A stretch of 64,000 nt of DNA from Pantoea rodasii (GCF_002095465.1 NZ_MLFP01000086.1:248001-312000); one strand, 5' to 3'; positions 42,747 to 52,982 are shown, numbered from the stretch's first letter. Notes: generated from the sequence alone by a model not told the origin. Numbers and translations: made by a program.

Positions 42747-43497
42747 ACAGCCGCTGCTTGCGGTCAACAATCTGACGCACCTTTATGCGCCAGGCAAAGG
42801 TTTTGAAGATGTTAGTTTTGAACTCTATCCGGGTGAAGTGCTGGGCATTGTTGGTGAATCGGGTTCCGGTAAAACCACTTTGCTGCGCAGCCTGTCGGCG
42901 CGTTTGGCACCGCAGCAGGGCAACATTCTTTATCGCGCTCAGGACCTTTATCAGCTGAGTGAAAGCGACCGCCGCCGTTTGCTGCGTACCGAGTGGGGCG
43001 TGGTGCATCAGCACCCGCTGGATGGATTACGTCCGCAGGTGACGGCGGGCGGCAATATCGGCGAGCGTTTGATGGCCGTCGGGCAGCGTCATTACGGTGA
43101 CATCCGTAAAGAAGCGATGCGCTGGTTGCAGGATGTCGAAATCCCCGCCAATCGCATCGACGATTTTCCCACCACCTTCTCCGGCGGCATGCAGCAGCGT
43201 TTGCAGATTGCGCGCAACCTGGTGACGCAACCGACGCTGGTGTTTATGGATGAGCCGACCGGCGGTCTGGATGTGTCGGTGCAGGCGCGACTGCTGGATC
43301 TGCTGCGCACGCTGGTGCGTGAACTCAATCTGGCGGTGGTGATCGTCACCCACGATCTCGGCGTGGCGCGCTTGCTGGCGCACCGTCTGCTGGTGATGAA
43401 GCAGGGCCGAGTGGTGGAGAGCGGTCTGACCGACCGGGTGCTGGACGATCCGCACCATCCATACACGCAGCTGCTGGTTTCATCGGTGCTGGCTTAA
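42736..43497 (+). CDS. phnK: PhnK, C-P lyase ABC-type ATPase
   Basis: A 253-residue ABC-fold protein. Walker A GESGSGKTT (about 39-47), signature FSGGMQQRLQIARNL and Walker B LVFMDEPTGGLD are all present. PhnK docks on PhnJ in the C-P lyase core and is not a membrane transporter ATPase. ATG 42736 lies within the end of phnJ. Length matches E. coli PhnK. Confidence 0.93.
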   Translation: MHSEQPLLAVNNLTHLYAPGKGFEDVSFELYPGEVLGIVGESGSGKTTLLRSLSARLAPQQGNILYRAQDLYQLSESDRRRLLRTEWGVVHQHPLDGLRPQVTAGGNIGERLMAVGQRHYGDIRKEAMRWLQDVEIPANRIDDFPTTFSGGMQQRLQIARNLVTQPTLVFMDEPTGGLDVSVQARLLDLLRTLVRELNLAVVIVTHDLGVARLLAHRLLVMKQGRVVESGLTDRVLDDPHHPYTQLLVSSVLA

Positions 43498-43515
43498 TTT
43501 CATCAGGACATCAAC

Positions 43516-44220
43516 ATGCAACCTTTATTGCGCGTAGAGAAACTCAGTAAAACTTTCGTGCTGCACAACCAGAGCAGCGCCGAGCTGCCGGTACTGCAGG
43601 ATGCCAAACTTGAAGTGTGCGCCGGTGAGTGCGTGGTGCTGCATGGCCGTTCCGGCAGTGGCAAATCCACCCTGTTGCGTGCGCTGTACGGCAACTACCA
43701 GGCCAACAGCGGCCATATCTGGCTGCAACATCAGGGCGCATGGATCGACATGGCGCAGGCCCCTGCGCGACAGATCCTGGCGATTCGCCGCGAAACCGTC
43801 GGCTGGGTGAGCCAGTTTCTGCGGGTGATCCCCCGCGTGCCAACGCTGGAAATCGTCATGCAGCCGCTGCTGGAACGCGGCGTGGATCGTGCTTTTTGCG
43901 AGAAGCGCGCCAAAGATCTGCTAACACGGCTGAATGTGCCGGAGCGTTTATGGTCACTCGCGCCATCCACTTTCTCCGGCGGAGAACAGCAGCGCGTCAA
44001 CATCGCGCGCGGCTTTATCGCCGACTACCCGGTGCTGCTGCTGGATGAACCTACCGCTTCCCTCGACAGCGCCAACAGCGCAGCGGTGGTCGAATTGATT
44101 GAACAGGCACGCACTCGAGGTGCCGCCATTGTCGGTATTTTCCATGACGAAGCGGTGCGCGAGCGCGTGGCCGATCGCCTGCACGTCATGCAGCCGGTTA
44201 AAACAGGAGCAGAAGCATGA
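43516..44220 (+). CDS. phnL: PhnL, C-P lyase ABC-type ATPase
   Basis: A 234-residue ABC-fold protein with Walker A GRSGSGKST, signature FSGGEQQRVNIARGF and Walker B VLLLDEPTASLD. It assembles with PhnK on the C-P lyase core and supports turnover. It starts 18 bp after phnK with AGGA upstream, and its end overlaps phnM by four bases (ATGA). Confidence 0.93.
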   Translation: MQPLLRVEKLSKTFVLHNQSSAELPVLQDAKLEVCAGECVVLHGRSGSGKSTLLRALYGNYQANSGHIWLQHQGAWIDMAQAPARQILAIRRETVGWVSQFLRVIPRVPTLEIVMQPLLERGVDRAFCEKRAKDLLTRLNVPERLWSLAPSTFSGGEQQRVNIARGFIADYPVLLLDEPTASLDSANSAAVVELIEQARTRGAAIVGIFHDEAVRERVADRLHVMQPVKTGAEA

Positions 44221-45353
44221 TCGTCAATAACGTCCGTTTGGTGCTGGAACATGAGGTTGTCACCGGTTCGCTGGAGATTCGTGAGGGTCGCATTGCCAGC
44301 TTCAGTGACAGTACCAGTCAATTAGCGGGCGCACTGGATGGCGAAAACGCCTTCCTGCTGCCTGGGTTGGTCGAGCTGCATACCGACAACCTCGACAAGT
44401 TCTTCACGCCGCGTCCGAAAGTGGATTGGCCCGCGCATTCGGCAATGAGCAGCCACGATGCGTTGATGGTCGCCAGCGGCATTACCACGGTGCTGGATGC
44501 GATTGGTGTCGGCGATGTGCGCGACGGTGGTCATCGCATCGAGAACCTGAGCAAGATGATCAACGCCATTCAGGACAGTAACCGCAAAGGCATCAACCGT
44601 GTCGATCACCATCTGCACCTGCGCTGTGAGTTGCCCCATAACACCACGCTGCCGCTGTTTGAAAAGCTGATGAGTACGCCGGAGCTGTCGCTGGTATCCC
44701 TGATGGATCATTCACCTGGCCAGCGTCAATACGCCTCGCTGGAGATGTATCGCACCTACTATCAGGGCAAATATTCGCTGAATGATGAGCAGATGGATCT
44801 GTTTGAGCGTGAGCAACTGGCGCTGGCCGCTGAGTTCTCAACGCCCAACCGTAATGCCATCTCCAGCTTGTGCCGTTCGCGCGGTATTCCCATTGCCAGC
44901 CACGATGATGCCACGGCGGGCCATGTCGCGGAATCGCATGAGGTGGGCAGCACCATTGCTGAGTTCCCTACCACGCTGGAGGCGGCACGCGCCTCGCGCG
45001 AGTGCGGCATGCAGGTGTTGATGGGCGCGCCGAATATTGTGCGTGGCGGTTCGCATTCCGGCAACGTGGCCGCCTGGGAGCTGGCCAGCCATGGCCTGCT
45101 GGACATTCTGTCATCGGATTACTATCCGGCGAGCCTGCTTGATGCGGTGTTCCGCTTAGTGGCGGATGAACGCAACAGCCTGACGTTGCCACAAGCTGCC
45201 GCGCTGGTGACCCGTAATCCGGCTCGCGCTATCGGCTTGCACGATCGCGGGGTGATTGGCGAAGGCATGCGTGCCGATCTGGTGCTGGCGCATACCGAGC
45301 ATGGACATCCACACATTCGCCACGTCTGGTCGCAGGGCAGGCTGGTGTTCTGA
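44217..45353 (+). CDS. phnM: PhnM, phosphoribose triphosphatase
   Basis: A 378-residue amidohydrolase-fold enzyme releasing pyrophosphate from ribose-1-phosphonate 5-triphosphate. PGLVELHTDNLDKFFTPRP (metal-binding HTDN in place of HxH) and ASHDDATAGHVAES, with SDYYPASLLDA at the end, are PhnM marks. It overlaps phnL (ATGA) and phnN (TGATG). Confidence 0.94.
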   Translation: MIVNNVRLVLEHEVVTGSLEIREGRIASFSDSTSQLAGALDGENAFLLPGLVELHTDNLDKFFTPRPKVDWPAHSAMSSHDALMVASGITTVLDAIGVGDVRDGGHRIENLSKMINAIQDSNRKGINRVDHHLHLRCELPHNTTLPLFEKLMSTPELSLVSLMDHSPGQRQYASLEMYRTYYQGKYSLNDEQMDLFEREQLALAAEFSTPNRNAISSLCRSRGIPIASHDDATAGHVAESHEVGSTIAEFPTTLEAARASRECGMQVLMGAPNIVRGGSHSGNVAAWELASHGLLDILSSDYYPASLLDAVFRLVADERNSLTLPQAAALVTRNPARAIGLHDRGVIGEGMRADLVLAHTEHGHPHIRHVWSQGRLVF

Positions 45354-45889
45354 TGGCGCGCCTGATCTGGCTAACCGGGCCTTCGGGCTCGGGTAAAGAC
45401 AGTCTGCTGAATGCGCTGCGCGAAGCCCCGCCGGATAACCTGGTGATCGCCCATCGCTACATTACGCGCCCGGCCGATGCCGGAGGTGAAAACCATGTGG
45501 CACTGAGCGAGGCCGAATTTCGGCGGCGCCAGACACTGGGATTGTTTTCCATCAGCTGGCAGGCACACGGCCTGTATTACGGGCTGGGCGAAGAGATCGA
45601 TCACTGGCTGGCGCGCGGGTTGAATGTGCTGGTCAACGGTTCACGTCTGCATCTGCCGATTGTTGAGCAACATTACGGCGCGCAACTGTTGCCGCTGGTG
45701 CTGCAAGTCTCGCCTGCGGTGCTGGAGGCGCGCTTACGGCAGCGTGGACGTGAAAGTGAAGCAGAGATCGGTAAACGGCTGGCGCGGGCGGCAGAACCTC
45801 TGCCAGCGCATTGTCATCCGCTCAATAACGATGGCGCACTCAGCGATACGCTTAACGGGTTGCGCCAACTGCTGGAGCATCCGCCATGA
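45353..45889 (+). CDS. phnN: PhnN, ribose 1,5-bisphosphokinase
   Basis: A 178-residue kinase of guanylate-kinase fold. Walker A is LTGPSGSGKDSLL at about 7-19; RYITRPADAGGENH is the substrate loop. It makes PRPP from ribose 1,5-bisphosphate after C-P cleavage. It overlaps phnM at its start and phnP at its end. Confidence 0.93.
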   Translation: MARLIWLTGPSGSGKDSLLNALREAPPDNLVIAHRYITRPADAGGENHVALSEAEFRRRQTLGLFSISWQAHGLYYGLGEEIDHWLARGLNVLVNGSRLHLPIVEQHYGAQLLPLVLQVSPAVLEARLRQRGRESEAEIGKRLARAAEPLPAHCHPLNNDGALSDTLNGLRQLLEHPP

Positions 45890-46656
45890 AACTCACTTTT
45901 CTCGGGACCGGCGGCGTGCAGTCTGCGCCGCTGTTTGGTTGTGACTGCCACGCCTGTGAACGTGCACGGCGTGAACCGCGCTACGCTCGGGCCGCAACCA
46001 GCGCCCTGATTGATACCGGCAGCGAACGTATTCTTTTGGATGCCGGACGCCACGACCTGCATCAGCGCTTCCGCCCTGGCGAGCTGAGCCGCATTTTGCT
46101 CACCCATTTTCATATGGACCATGTGGCAGGACTCTTCAGTTTACGTTGGGGATTGGGTGAACCGATTCCAGTGTGGGCGCCACCGGATGAGAAGGGCTGC
46201 GACGATCTGTTTAAGCATCCTGGCATACTGGATTTCCGTTCCGCCCTCACGCCTTTCGTCCCGCACAGCTTCGGCGCGTTGCAGGTGACACCTTTGCCGC
46301 TACAGCACTCAAAAATCACGTACGGTTACTTGTTCGACTGGCAAGGCACGCGGCTCGCCTGGCTGTGCGATACCTGCGGATTACCCCCGGAAACAGCAGA
46401 TTTTCTTGACGGTCAACCGCTGGATCAGCTGGTGATTGACTGCAACGATCCCCCGCGAGAAAGCGTGCGCAATCATAACGATGTGACGCGCGCATTGCAG
46501 ATTATTGAACAGCTGGCACCGCGCCAGGCGTGGCTTATTCACCTCAGTCATGAGATGGACGGCTGGTTACTCCATAATCGCTTACCTGACAATGTGCTGG
46601 CGGCCACTGACGGCCAGACCATCACGGTCGGTTCCTCACACGCTGTCACTGTTTAA
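45886..46656 (+). CDS. phnP: PhnP, cyclic-phosphate phosphodiesterase
   Basis: A 256-residue metallo-beta-lactamase-fold enzyme that opens 5-phosphoribose 1,2-cyclic phosphate, the C-P lyase product. The metal motif is THFHMDH near residues 74-80; LQHSKITYGYLF and LCDTCG are further ligand regions. FGCDCHACERARR near the N-terminus is the PhnP structural zinc site. No phnO lies between phnN and phnP, unlike E. coli. Confidence 0.94.
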   Translation: MKLTFLGTGGVQSAPLFGCDCHACERARREPRYARAATSALIDTGSERILLDAGRHDLHQRFRPGELSRILLTHFHMDHVAGLFSLRWGLGEPIPVWAPPDEKGCDDLFKHPGILDFRSALTPFVPHSFGALQVTPLPLQHSKITYGYLFDWQGTRLAWLCDTCGLPPETADFLDGQPLDQLVIDCNDPPRESVRNHNDVTRALQIIEQLAPRQAWLIHLSHEMDGWLLHNRLPDNVLAATDGQTITVGSSHAVTV

Positions 46657-46687
46657 TCATTTTACTGTCATCAAGTCTTCATCGGAT

Positions 46688-46707
46688 TTGCCCGTAATAA
46701 CGGGCAA
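46688..46707. terminator. Small hairpin between phnP and phnC
   Basis: TTGCCCG-TAATAA-CGGGCAA lies in the phnP-phnC gap. The stem is only seven bp, with no T-tract, so it may attenuate or separate transcripts and is probably not a full terminator. Confidence 0.45.
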
Positions 46708-46735
46708 TCAAGACCTCAGAGAGATGGAGTGCAAC

Positions 46736-47566
46736 ATGGCACAGGCATTACTGAAAACCGTTATCGACAATCCTTACGTTCCGCACGCCGGGCAAGGCAA
46801 CAAGGTGTTGTCGGTACAGGGACTGTGCAAGGCGTACGGCGAAAACCGCGTACTGGATAATGTCAGCTTCGATCTGCATGCGGGCGAGCTGGTGGCCGTG
46901 ATTGGTCGCTCAGGCGCAGGCAAATCGACACTGTTACATATGCTGAACGGCACCATCAGCGCTTCACAGGGCGCGATTCTTAGCAACCGTGCGGGTGAAG
47001 CGGATCGCGATGTGGTGACGCTTAACAGCCGCCAGATGCGCGAGTGGCGCAGCGAATGCGGCATGATTTTCCAGGACTTCTGCCTGGTACCGCGTCTCGA
47101 TGTGCTGACCAACGTACTGCTGGGTCGTTTGAGCCAAACCTCGACGCTGAAATCCTTCTTCAAAGTGTTCTCCGAAGTGGACCGCGCACGTGCCATTGAG
47201 CTGCTGCAGTGGATGAACATGCTGCCGCAGGCGCTGCAGCGTGCGGAGAACCTGTCAGGCGGACAGATGCAGCGCGTGGCGATTTGCCGTGCGTTGATGC
47301 AAAACCCGCGCATTCTGCTGGCGGACGAGCCAGTGGCTTCACTCGATCCTAAAAACACCAAGCGCATCATGGATGTGCTGCGTCAGGTCAGCGAGCAGGG
47401 CATTAGCGTGATGGTGAACCTGCACTCGATTGAACTGGTGAAACAGTACTGCACCCGCGTGATCGGCATTCAGCGCGGCAAAGTGCTGTTTGACGGAAAT
47501 CCTTCTCAGTTGACCGACGGCCTGCTGCACGAGCTGTATGGCGACGAAATTAACCAGCTCCACTAA
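46736..47566 (+). CDS. phnC: PhnC, phosphonate ABC importer ATPase
   Basis: A 276-residue import ATPase. Walker A GRSGAGKST, signature LSGGQMQRVAICRAL and Walker B ILLADEPVASLDP; the DEPVASLDP form is diagnostic of PhnC. GGAG lies six bases before ATG 46736; a longer frame upstream, covering the phnP end, has no ribosome site. It starts the phnCDEE unit, which in E. coli precedes phnF but here lies at the end of the locus. Confidence 0.93.
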   Translation: MAQALLKTVIDNPYVPHAGQGNKVLSVQGLCKAYGENRVLDNVSFDLHAGELVAVIGRSGAGKSTLLHMLNGTISASQGAILSNRAGEADRDVVTLNSRQMREWRSECGMIFQDFCLVPRLDVLTNVLLGRLSQTSTLKSFFKVFSEVDRARAIELLQWMNMLPQALQRAENLSGGQMQRVAICRALMQNPRILLADEPVASLDPKNTKRIMDVLRQVSEQGISVMVNLHSIELVKQYCTRVIGIQRGKVLFDGNPSQLTDGLLHELYGDEINQLH

Positions 47567-47592
47567 CTCCCACGGCAAGAGAAAAACGACGA

Positions 47593-48519
47593 ATGAAACT
47601 GACCTCTTTAGCTTTATTGACTGTTGCAATGACTTTTGGCGTTAACGCAGCGGATGCACCAAAAGAATTGAATCTGGGGATTTTGGGTGGACAGAACGCC
47701 ACTCAGCAGATCGGCGATAACCAGTGCGTAAAAGATTTCTTCGACAAAGAACTGAATGTCGATACCAAAATGCGTAACTCGTCTGACTACTCAGGCGTAA
47801 TTCAGGGCCTGCTGGGTAACAAAATTGATATGGTGCTGAGCATGTCTCCAGCATCTTACGCTTCCGTCTATCTGCAGAACCCGAAAGCGGTTGATGTGGT
47901 CGGCATCGTGGTGGATGACAAAGACGGTTCGCAGGGCTACCACTCTGTGGTGATCGTGAAAGCCGACAGCCCGTACAAAAAGCTGGAAGACCTGAAAGGC
48001 AAATCCTTCGGTATGGCCGATCCAGATTCAACTTCTGGCTTCCTGATGCCAAACCAGGCGTTCAAGAAAGAGTTCGGCGGCACGGTTGACGACAAGTACA
48101 ACAACACCTTCTCCAGCGTGACCTTCTCAGGCGGCCACGAGCAGGACGTCCTTGGCGTGCTGAACGGTCAGTTTGAAGGTGCAGTCACCTGGACCTCAAT
48201 GATCGGTGATTACGACAAGGGTTACACCTCTGGCGCGTTCACCCGCATGATGCGTATGGACCAGCCTGATCTGATGAAGAAAATTCGTATCATCTGGCAG
48301 TCTCCGCTGATCCCTAACGGCCCGATTCTGGTGAGCAACAACCTGCCCGCTGACTTCAAACAGAAGCTGATGGCCGCGATCAAGAAACTGGATAAAGAAG
48401 ACCACAGCTGCTTTGTTAAAGCGGTGGGCGGTGCCCAGCACATCGGTCCGGCAACCGTGGCTGATTATCAGAACATCATCGATATGAAACGCGATCTGAT
48501 GAAAGGTTCACGCGGTTAA
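47593..48519 (+). CDS. phnD: PhnD, periplasmic phosphonate-binding protein
   Basis: A 308-residue binding protein. The signal peptide KLTSLALLTVAMTFGVNAA is cleaved about residue 20. The mature fold has NLGILGGQNATQQIGDNQCVKD, KSFGMADPDSTSGFLMPNQAF and SVTFSGGHEQDVLGVLNGQF. The N-terminal half binds the phosphonate headgroup, as in E. coli PhnD. It follows phnC by 26 bp. Confidence 0.94.
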   Translation: MKLTSLALLTVAMTFGVNAADAPKELNLGILGGQNATQQIGDNQCVKDFFDKELNVDTKMRNSSDYSGVIQGLLGNKIDMVLSMSPASYASVYLQNPKAVDVVGIVVDDKDGSQGYHSVVIVKADSPYKKLEDLKGKSFGMADPDSTSGFLMPNQAFKKEFGGTVDDKYNNTFSSVTFSGGHEQDVLGVLNGQFEGAVTWTSMIGDYDKGYTSGAFTRMMRMDQPDLMKKIRIIWQSPLIPNGPILVSNNLPADFKQKLMAAIKKLDKEDHSCFVKAVGGAQHIGPATVADYQNIIDMKRDLMKGSRG

Positions 48520-48580
48520 TTTAACCTGCGAGGCAGGTGTGCTGGAAAAGCGTACCTGCCTGATGAACTTGCAGAAAACT

Positions 48581-48655
48581 GTAGCGGCGCGATTCATCGC
48601 GCGATTTTGACCAGCAGATGAGCGGGTATTAGTGCGCGATGAATCGCGCCGCTAC
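48581..48655. repeat. REP-like inverted pair between phnD and phnE
   Basis: A forward copy (starting GTAGCGGCGCGATTCATCGC, 48581-48602) and a reverse copy (ending GCGCCGCTAC, 48634-48655) surround about 30 bp. A strong hairpin inside the operon is expected; it may protect phnCD mRNA and lower downstream phnE expression. Confidence 0.75.
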
Positions 48656-48699
48656 AGAGTTGTGCCACGCAATATTGCCTCCAAAACAGGACATCCCCC

Positions 48700-49564
48700 T
48701 TGACCGATTTCGAACACTACTACCAACGCATCCGCCGCCAGCAAAAGCGCGACACTGTGCTGTGGTCGCTGCTGTTGGTGGCGCTCTATCTCGCTGCGGG
48801 CAAGATGGCGGAATTCAACCTGCTCACCGTTTGGCAATCGCTGCCACACTTTTTCGACTACATCGGCGAAACCATGCCGGTGTTGCATCTGTCGGTGCTG
48901 TTTTCCGATGTGAAAACCGAAGGCTCGCTGGCTTACTGGGGCTATCGTTTGCACTTCCAGTTGCCGTTGATCTGGGAAACGCTGCAGCTGGCGCTGTCAT
49001 CCACCATTGTGGCGGTGATGGTAGCCGGCGTGCTGGCGTTCTTCGCCGCCGACAATACTCAAACGCCGCGCAGCCTGCGACTCGCCATCCGCGCCTTTGT
49101 GGCTTTCCTGCGTACCATGCCAGAACTGGCGTGGGCGGTAATGTTTGTGATGGCATTCGGGCATTGGGGCGATTCCCGGTTTTCTGGCGCTGGCGCTGCA
49201 CACCGTGGGCAGCCTGACCAAACTGTTTTATGAATCGATTGAGAGTGCATCGGACAAACCGGTGCGCGGTCTGGCGGCCTGTGGAGCCAGCAAGCTGCAG
49301 CGCATGCGCTTTGCCTTCTGGCCGCAGGTCAAACCGACGTTTCTCTCTTACAGCTTTATGCGCCTTGAAGTGAACTTCCGCTCTTCCACCATTCTCGGTC
49401 TGGTGGGGGCAGGTGGCATTGGCCAGGAGCTAATGACCAATATCAAACTGGATCGCTATGATCAGGTCAGCATGACGCTGTTGTTGATTATCGTGGTGGT
49501 GTCGCTGCTGGATACGCTCTCCGGCTGGTTGCGTCGTCACGTGGTGGAAGGGGAAATGAAATGA
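48700..49564 (+). pseudogene. phnE: PhnE-type permease, first of two, frameshifted
   Basis: An ABC permease of phosphonate type starting at TTG 48700 with AGGA upstream. The frame fails after AVMFVMAF (GHWGDSRF is off-frame), while the second frame carries IPGFLALALHTVGSLTKLFYESIE, the family's EAA loop region and FRSSTILGLVGAGGIGQELM. One extra G in the run 49159-49161 explains it; removing it gives 287 residues. With the second permease gene it forms a heteromeric channel, as in loci with phnE1 and phnE2. Because everything around it is intact, a sequence error is likely. Confidence 0.85.
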
Positions 49565-50445
49565 TCGCATTAGCACCGGATGTGGCGAAACTGAAGCAGG
49601 AACATCCTGCACTCTTCTCCGCACAAAACCGTTATCTGCGCCGGGTGGCTATAGTGGCGCTCGCCGTGGTGCTCTATTACCTGTTCTTCTTTGAATTTTT
49701 TGGCATTGAGTGGAGCCGTTTTCTCATTGGCTGCCAGCAACTCGGTCGTTACTTCCTGCGCATGTTTGTCTGGCAGGACTTTATGAATTGGCCGTTTGCT
49801 TACTACTTCTCTCAGATCGGTATCACGCTGGCGATTGTCTTCGTCGGCACCCTGACGGCCTCAGCCATCGCGCTGCCGGTGTCATTTCTTGCTGCACGTA
49901 ACGTCATGCACGATCCGATTGCACGCCCGATTTCCCTGGTGGTGCGTCGGCTGCTTGATGTTATGCGCGGGGTTGATATGGCGATTTGGGGGCTGATCTT
50001 TGTGCGTGCAGTGGGCATGGGACCGCTGGCCGGGGTGCTGGCTATTGTTGTGCAGGACGTCGGTTTGCTCGGCAAACTGTATGCGGAAGGACACGAGGCG
50101 GTCGAACGTTCACCGAGCCGTGGCTTGAGTGCGGTAGGCGCGAACAGTCTGCAGAAACACCGTTACGGCATCTTTACGCAATCGTTCCCGACGTTCCTGG
50201 CGCTGAGCTTGTATCAGATTGAGTCCAACACCCGCTCTGCAGCGGTGCTCGGTTTCGTGGGTGCGGGCGGTGTTGGTTTGGTTTACGCCGAAAATATGCG
50301 CCTGTGGAACTGGGATGTCGTGATGTTCCTGACCATTATTCTGGTGGGCGTGGTGATGATCATGGACGTTATCTCTAGCAAGCTGCGCAAACGCTACATC
50401 ACGGGGAAACCGTTGCCGCTGTGGCAGCCTGCCGTGCGCGACTGA
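49561..50445 (+). CDS. phnE: PhnE-type permease, second of two
   Basis: A 294-residue permease with about six helices. LLDVMRGVDMAIWGLIFVRAVGMGPLAGVLAI and GLSAVGANSLQKHRYGIF form the EAA loop, then NTRSAAVLGFVGAGGVGLVYAEN. It overlaps the first permease by four bases (ATGA). E. coli has one phnE; two different permeases are common in other bacteria. Its 3' end overlaps the corrected end of the reverse-strand sensor kinase gene by about 47 bp. Confidence 0.88.
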   Translation: MIALAPDVAKLKQEHPALFSAQNRYLRRVAIVALAVVLYYLFFFEFFGIEWSRFLIGCQQLGRYFLRMFVWQDFMNWPFAYYFSQIGITLAIVFVGTLTASAIALPVSFLAARNVMHDPIARPISLVVRRLLDVMRGVDMAIWGLIFVRAVGMGPLAGVLAIVVQDVGLLGKLYAEGHEAVERSPSRGLSAVGANSLQKHRYGIFTQSFPTFLALSLYQIESNTRSAAVLGFVGAGGVGLVYAENMRLWNWDVVMFLTIILVGVVMIMDVISSKLRKRYITGKPLPLWQPAVRD

Positions 50446-52982
50446 GCCGTTCGCTGCGTTGCCAGGCGCGCTCCAGCGCCTGGGCTAACTGTAATGGCTG
50501 CCAGGCTTTGCCAACCGTTCACACAGCGGCAAAGTGACCTGGCTTTGCCGCAAATCCTGCCCGCTGATCAGCAGCGTGGCCAGTGCAGGCCACTGCTGTT
50601 GCGCCTGACGAATCACATCGGCTCCATTGAGGGGACCGGGCAGCATCAAATCACAAATCAGCAGTTCAATATCGGGCGTTGCCTGAGTAACGCCAGGGCG
50701 GATTCACCATCGCCGCATTCCAGCGTTAAATAACCGAGTTGATGCAGATGTTCACACAACGTCTGGCGCACGGCCGGTTCATCATCCAGTACCAGCACTA
50801 AACGATCGCTGACGATTCCCGGTACGCGCGCGGGCACAACAGGCGCAGGCTGAACCACCTCCGCGGCACGAGGCAGCAACAGACGCACGGTGGTGCCCTG
50901 ACCGGGCGCGGTTTCCACTTCTATCTGCCCGCCGGATTGCCGCACAAAACCATAAACCATCGACAGACCCAGTCCACTGCCGCTGCCAATCGCTTTGGTG
51001 GTAAAAAACGGCTCGAACAACTGTTCACGTACCTCAGCGGACATGCCGCTGCCGTGATCAATCACTTCAATGGTGACGGAATCGCGTTTGCCGTCGGCGG
51101 TCTGGGATCGCTGATTCCAGATGCGCAGACGGATTTCACCACTTTGCTTTTCCATCGCATCGCGCGCGTTGACCACCAGGTTCATCAGGGCATTTTCCAG
51201 CTGCCCGGCATCAATCCATGCTGGCCAACCTGGGCGCTGCGCGTCCACTACCAGCTGTTGGCCGGGCAGGAGCGAATGCTGCAGCAGCGAATGCAGATTA
51301 TCCACCAGTTCGACCACCGCAACCGCACGCGGGTAAAGTGCCTGTTTACGCGAGAACGCCAGCAGTCGCTGAGTGAGTTGTGCCGCACGATCGGCAGCCA
51401 GCCGCGCGCGTTCAATCCGGCTGGCGAGCGTGCCGGGCGGTAACTGATCCACGGTTAACGCCAGACTGCCGATGATCACCGCTAACAGGTTGTTGAAGTC
51501 ATGGGCGATGCCGCCAGTCAACTGTCCCACCGCCTTCATCTTTTGGCTGTGCAGCAGCGCCTCTTCCAGCGCCTTACGCGTGGTGCGTTCCAGCACCGTG
51601 TTCACCATGCCACGGCGTGGTACCGGGCTAAAGCGCAGTTCCAGCGTGCGACCGTCAGGCAGGCGGATTTCCTGCGCATCGTGCAGGCTGGTGAGCTGCA
51701 CATCCAGCCGCGCCAGCAAACGTTGATAGTGCAAACCACGATGCAGCTCGCGCGGCGGAATGCCCAATAACTCGGCATATTGGGCATTCCACACCACCAG
51801 TTGGCCGCTGTTATCAAACAGCGCAAAACCATCGCGCATCGCCAGGAAGGTCGATTCCAGCTGATTGCTTTTCTCTTTCAGCAGCCGAGAAGTGTGCGCC
51901 AGCGAGGCGGTATTGCGTGCAAAGACGTTAAACGCGCGCGCCAAATCACCCAGCTCATCCCGTCTTGCCAGGCCCGGCACGTTAACGCTGTTTTCTCCCT
52001 GTGCCAGCCGTGTCATGGCATGGGCAATAGCGGTGAGGCTGGAGCCGAGATTGCGATAAATGTAATAGCCGGCGTAACCGGTGATCAGCAGTGCCAGCAA
52101 CATAAACAAGCCGATAAAACCGATAATCGAATCCAGTTCCTGATGTGTCGCCGCGCTGCGTGCATCGCTCTGCAGCGCCACCAGTTGCACATAGTGCGTA
52201 ATGTCGCCATTCAGCATCGCCACCAGCGCTTTGATGCGATAGGTGGCGTAAGCGATCGCGATATCACTCTGCTCCAGCTGTTCTGCCACGGGTTGTAAGC
52301 TGCGTGTGGTCTCCACTAGCCGATCGCGCTGCATTGCCAGCGCATCCTGCAAGGGTAAAGCGGACCAGATCGGCAACACCTGTTGCAGTTGCTGTTCGGC
52401 GGTTTGCGGGGCGGTGGACTGAATCGCCACTTTTAACAGGGCATCGGTTTGCTGGCGCAGCGGCAGAAAAGAGGTGTCGGTAGCGAGGGTGTTGATGCGA
52501 TCGAGTAACAGCTGTGCTTGCCACAGGCCGCTCAGCATCACGTTACGCTGTAAATGGCGCTGATGGCCTTCTCGTAACAGCTGATTGATGCTCTGTTCCA
52601 GCATCTGGCTGCGTTCACGAATGCGCCCCAGCAATGCCGGTTGCTGCGCGGCCAACGGTGCATGCGCTAACAGTGATAACGATTGCTGTAACGCCTGCTG
52701 CGTTTGTTGCAAACGTACTGATTCGCTCTGGTATTCCAGCGCGCCAACCACCTGCGCCAGACGTACCGCAGCGGTGGCCACGTTAGCGGTATCGCGCGCC
52801 AGCGCCAGGCTGCCGTTCATATCGGCCAGTGTCTGTGCCTGCGCCTGTTCCTGAATGTGACCGGCGTGGCGAAATCCAAAAATAGCCACCAGGCTCACCG
52901 CCAGCGTGACGCTGACCACCAGCAGGTTAAACAGCAGCAGGCGACCTCGTGCGCCGGCGTGCCAGTGCAGACTCTGACTCAT
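50399..52982 (-). pseudogene. Hybrid sensor histidine kinase, receiver domain frameshifted
   Basis: A large sensor with helices at about 18-40 and 290-312 (numbered from an in-frame GTG at 52991), a long periplasmic region between, HAMP, PAS (about 375-420), HisKA with H497 in GGIAHDFNN, and an ATPase domain (NALMNLVVNARDAM and GSGSGLGLSMVYGF). A receiver begins at LVLVLDDEPAV. The frame ends in RPILNC at 50658. The next frame gives ATPDIELLICDLMLPG with the phospho-Asp, then a second shift before LAKPWQPLQLAQALERAW. Two single missing bases, near 50685 and 50504, explain this and give about 861 residues, ending at 50399. AAGGAG fits ATG 52982. Stimulus unknown; it faces the sugar operon at 53 kb. 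Confidence 0.78.
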
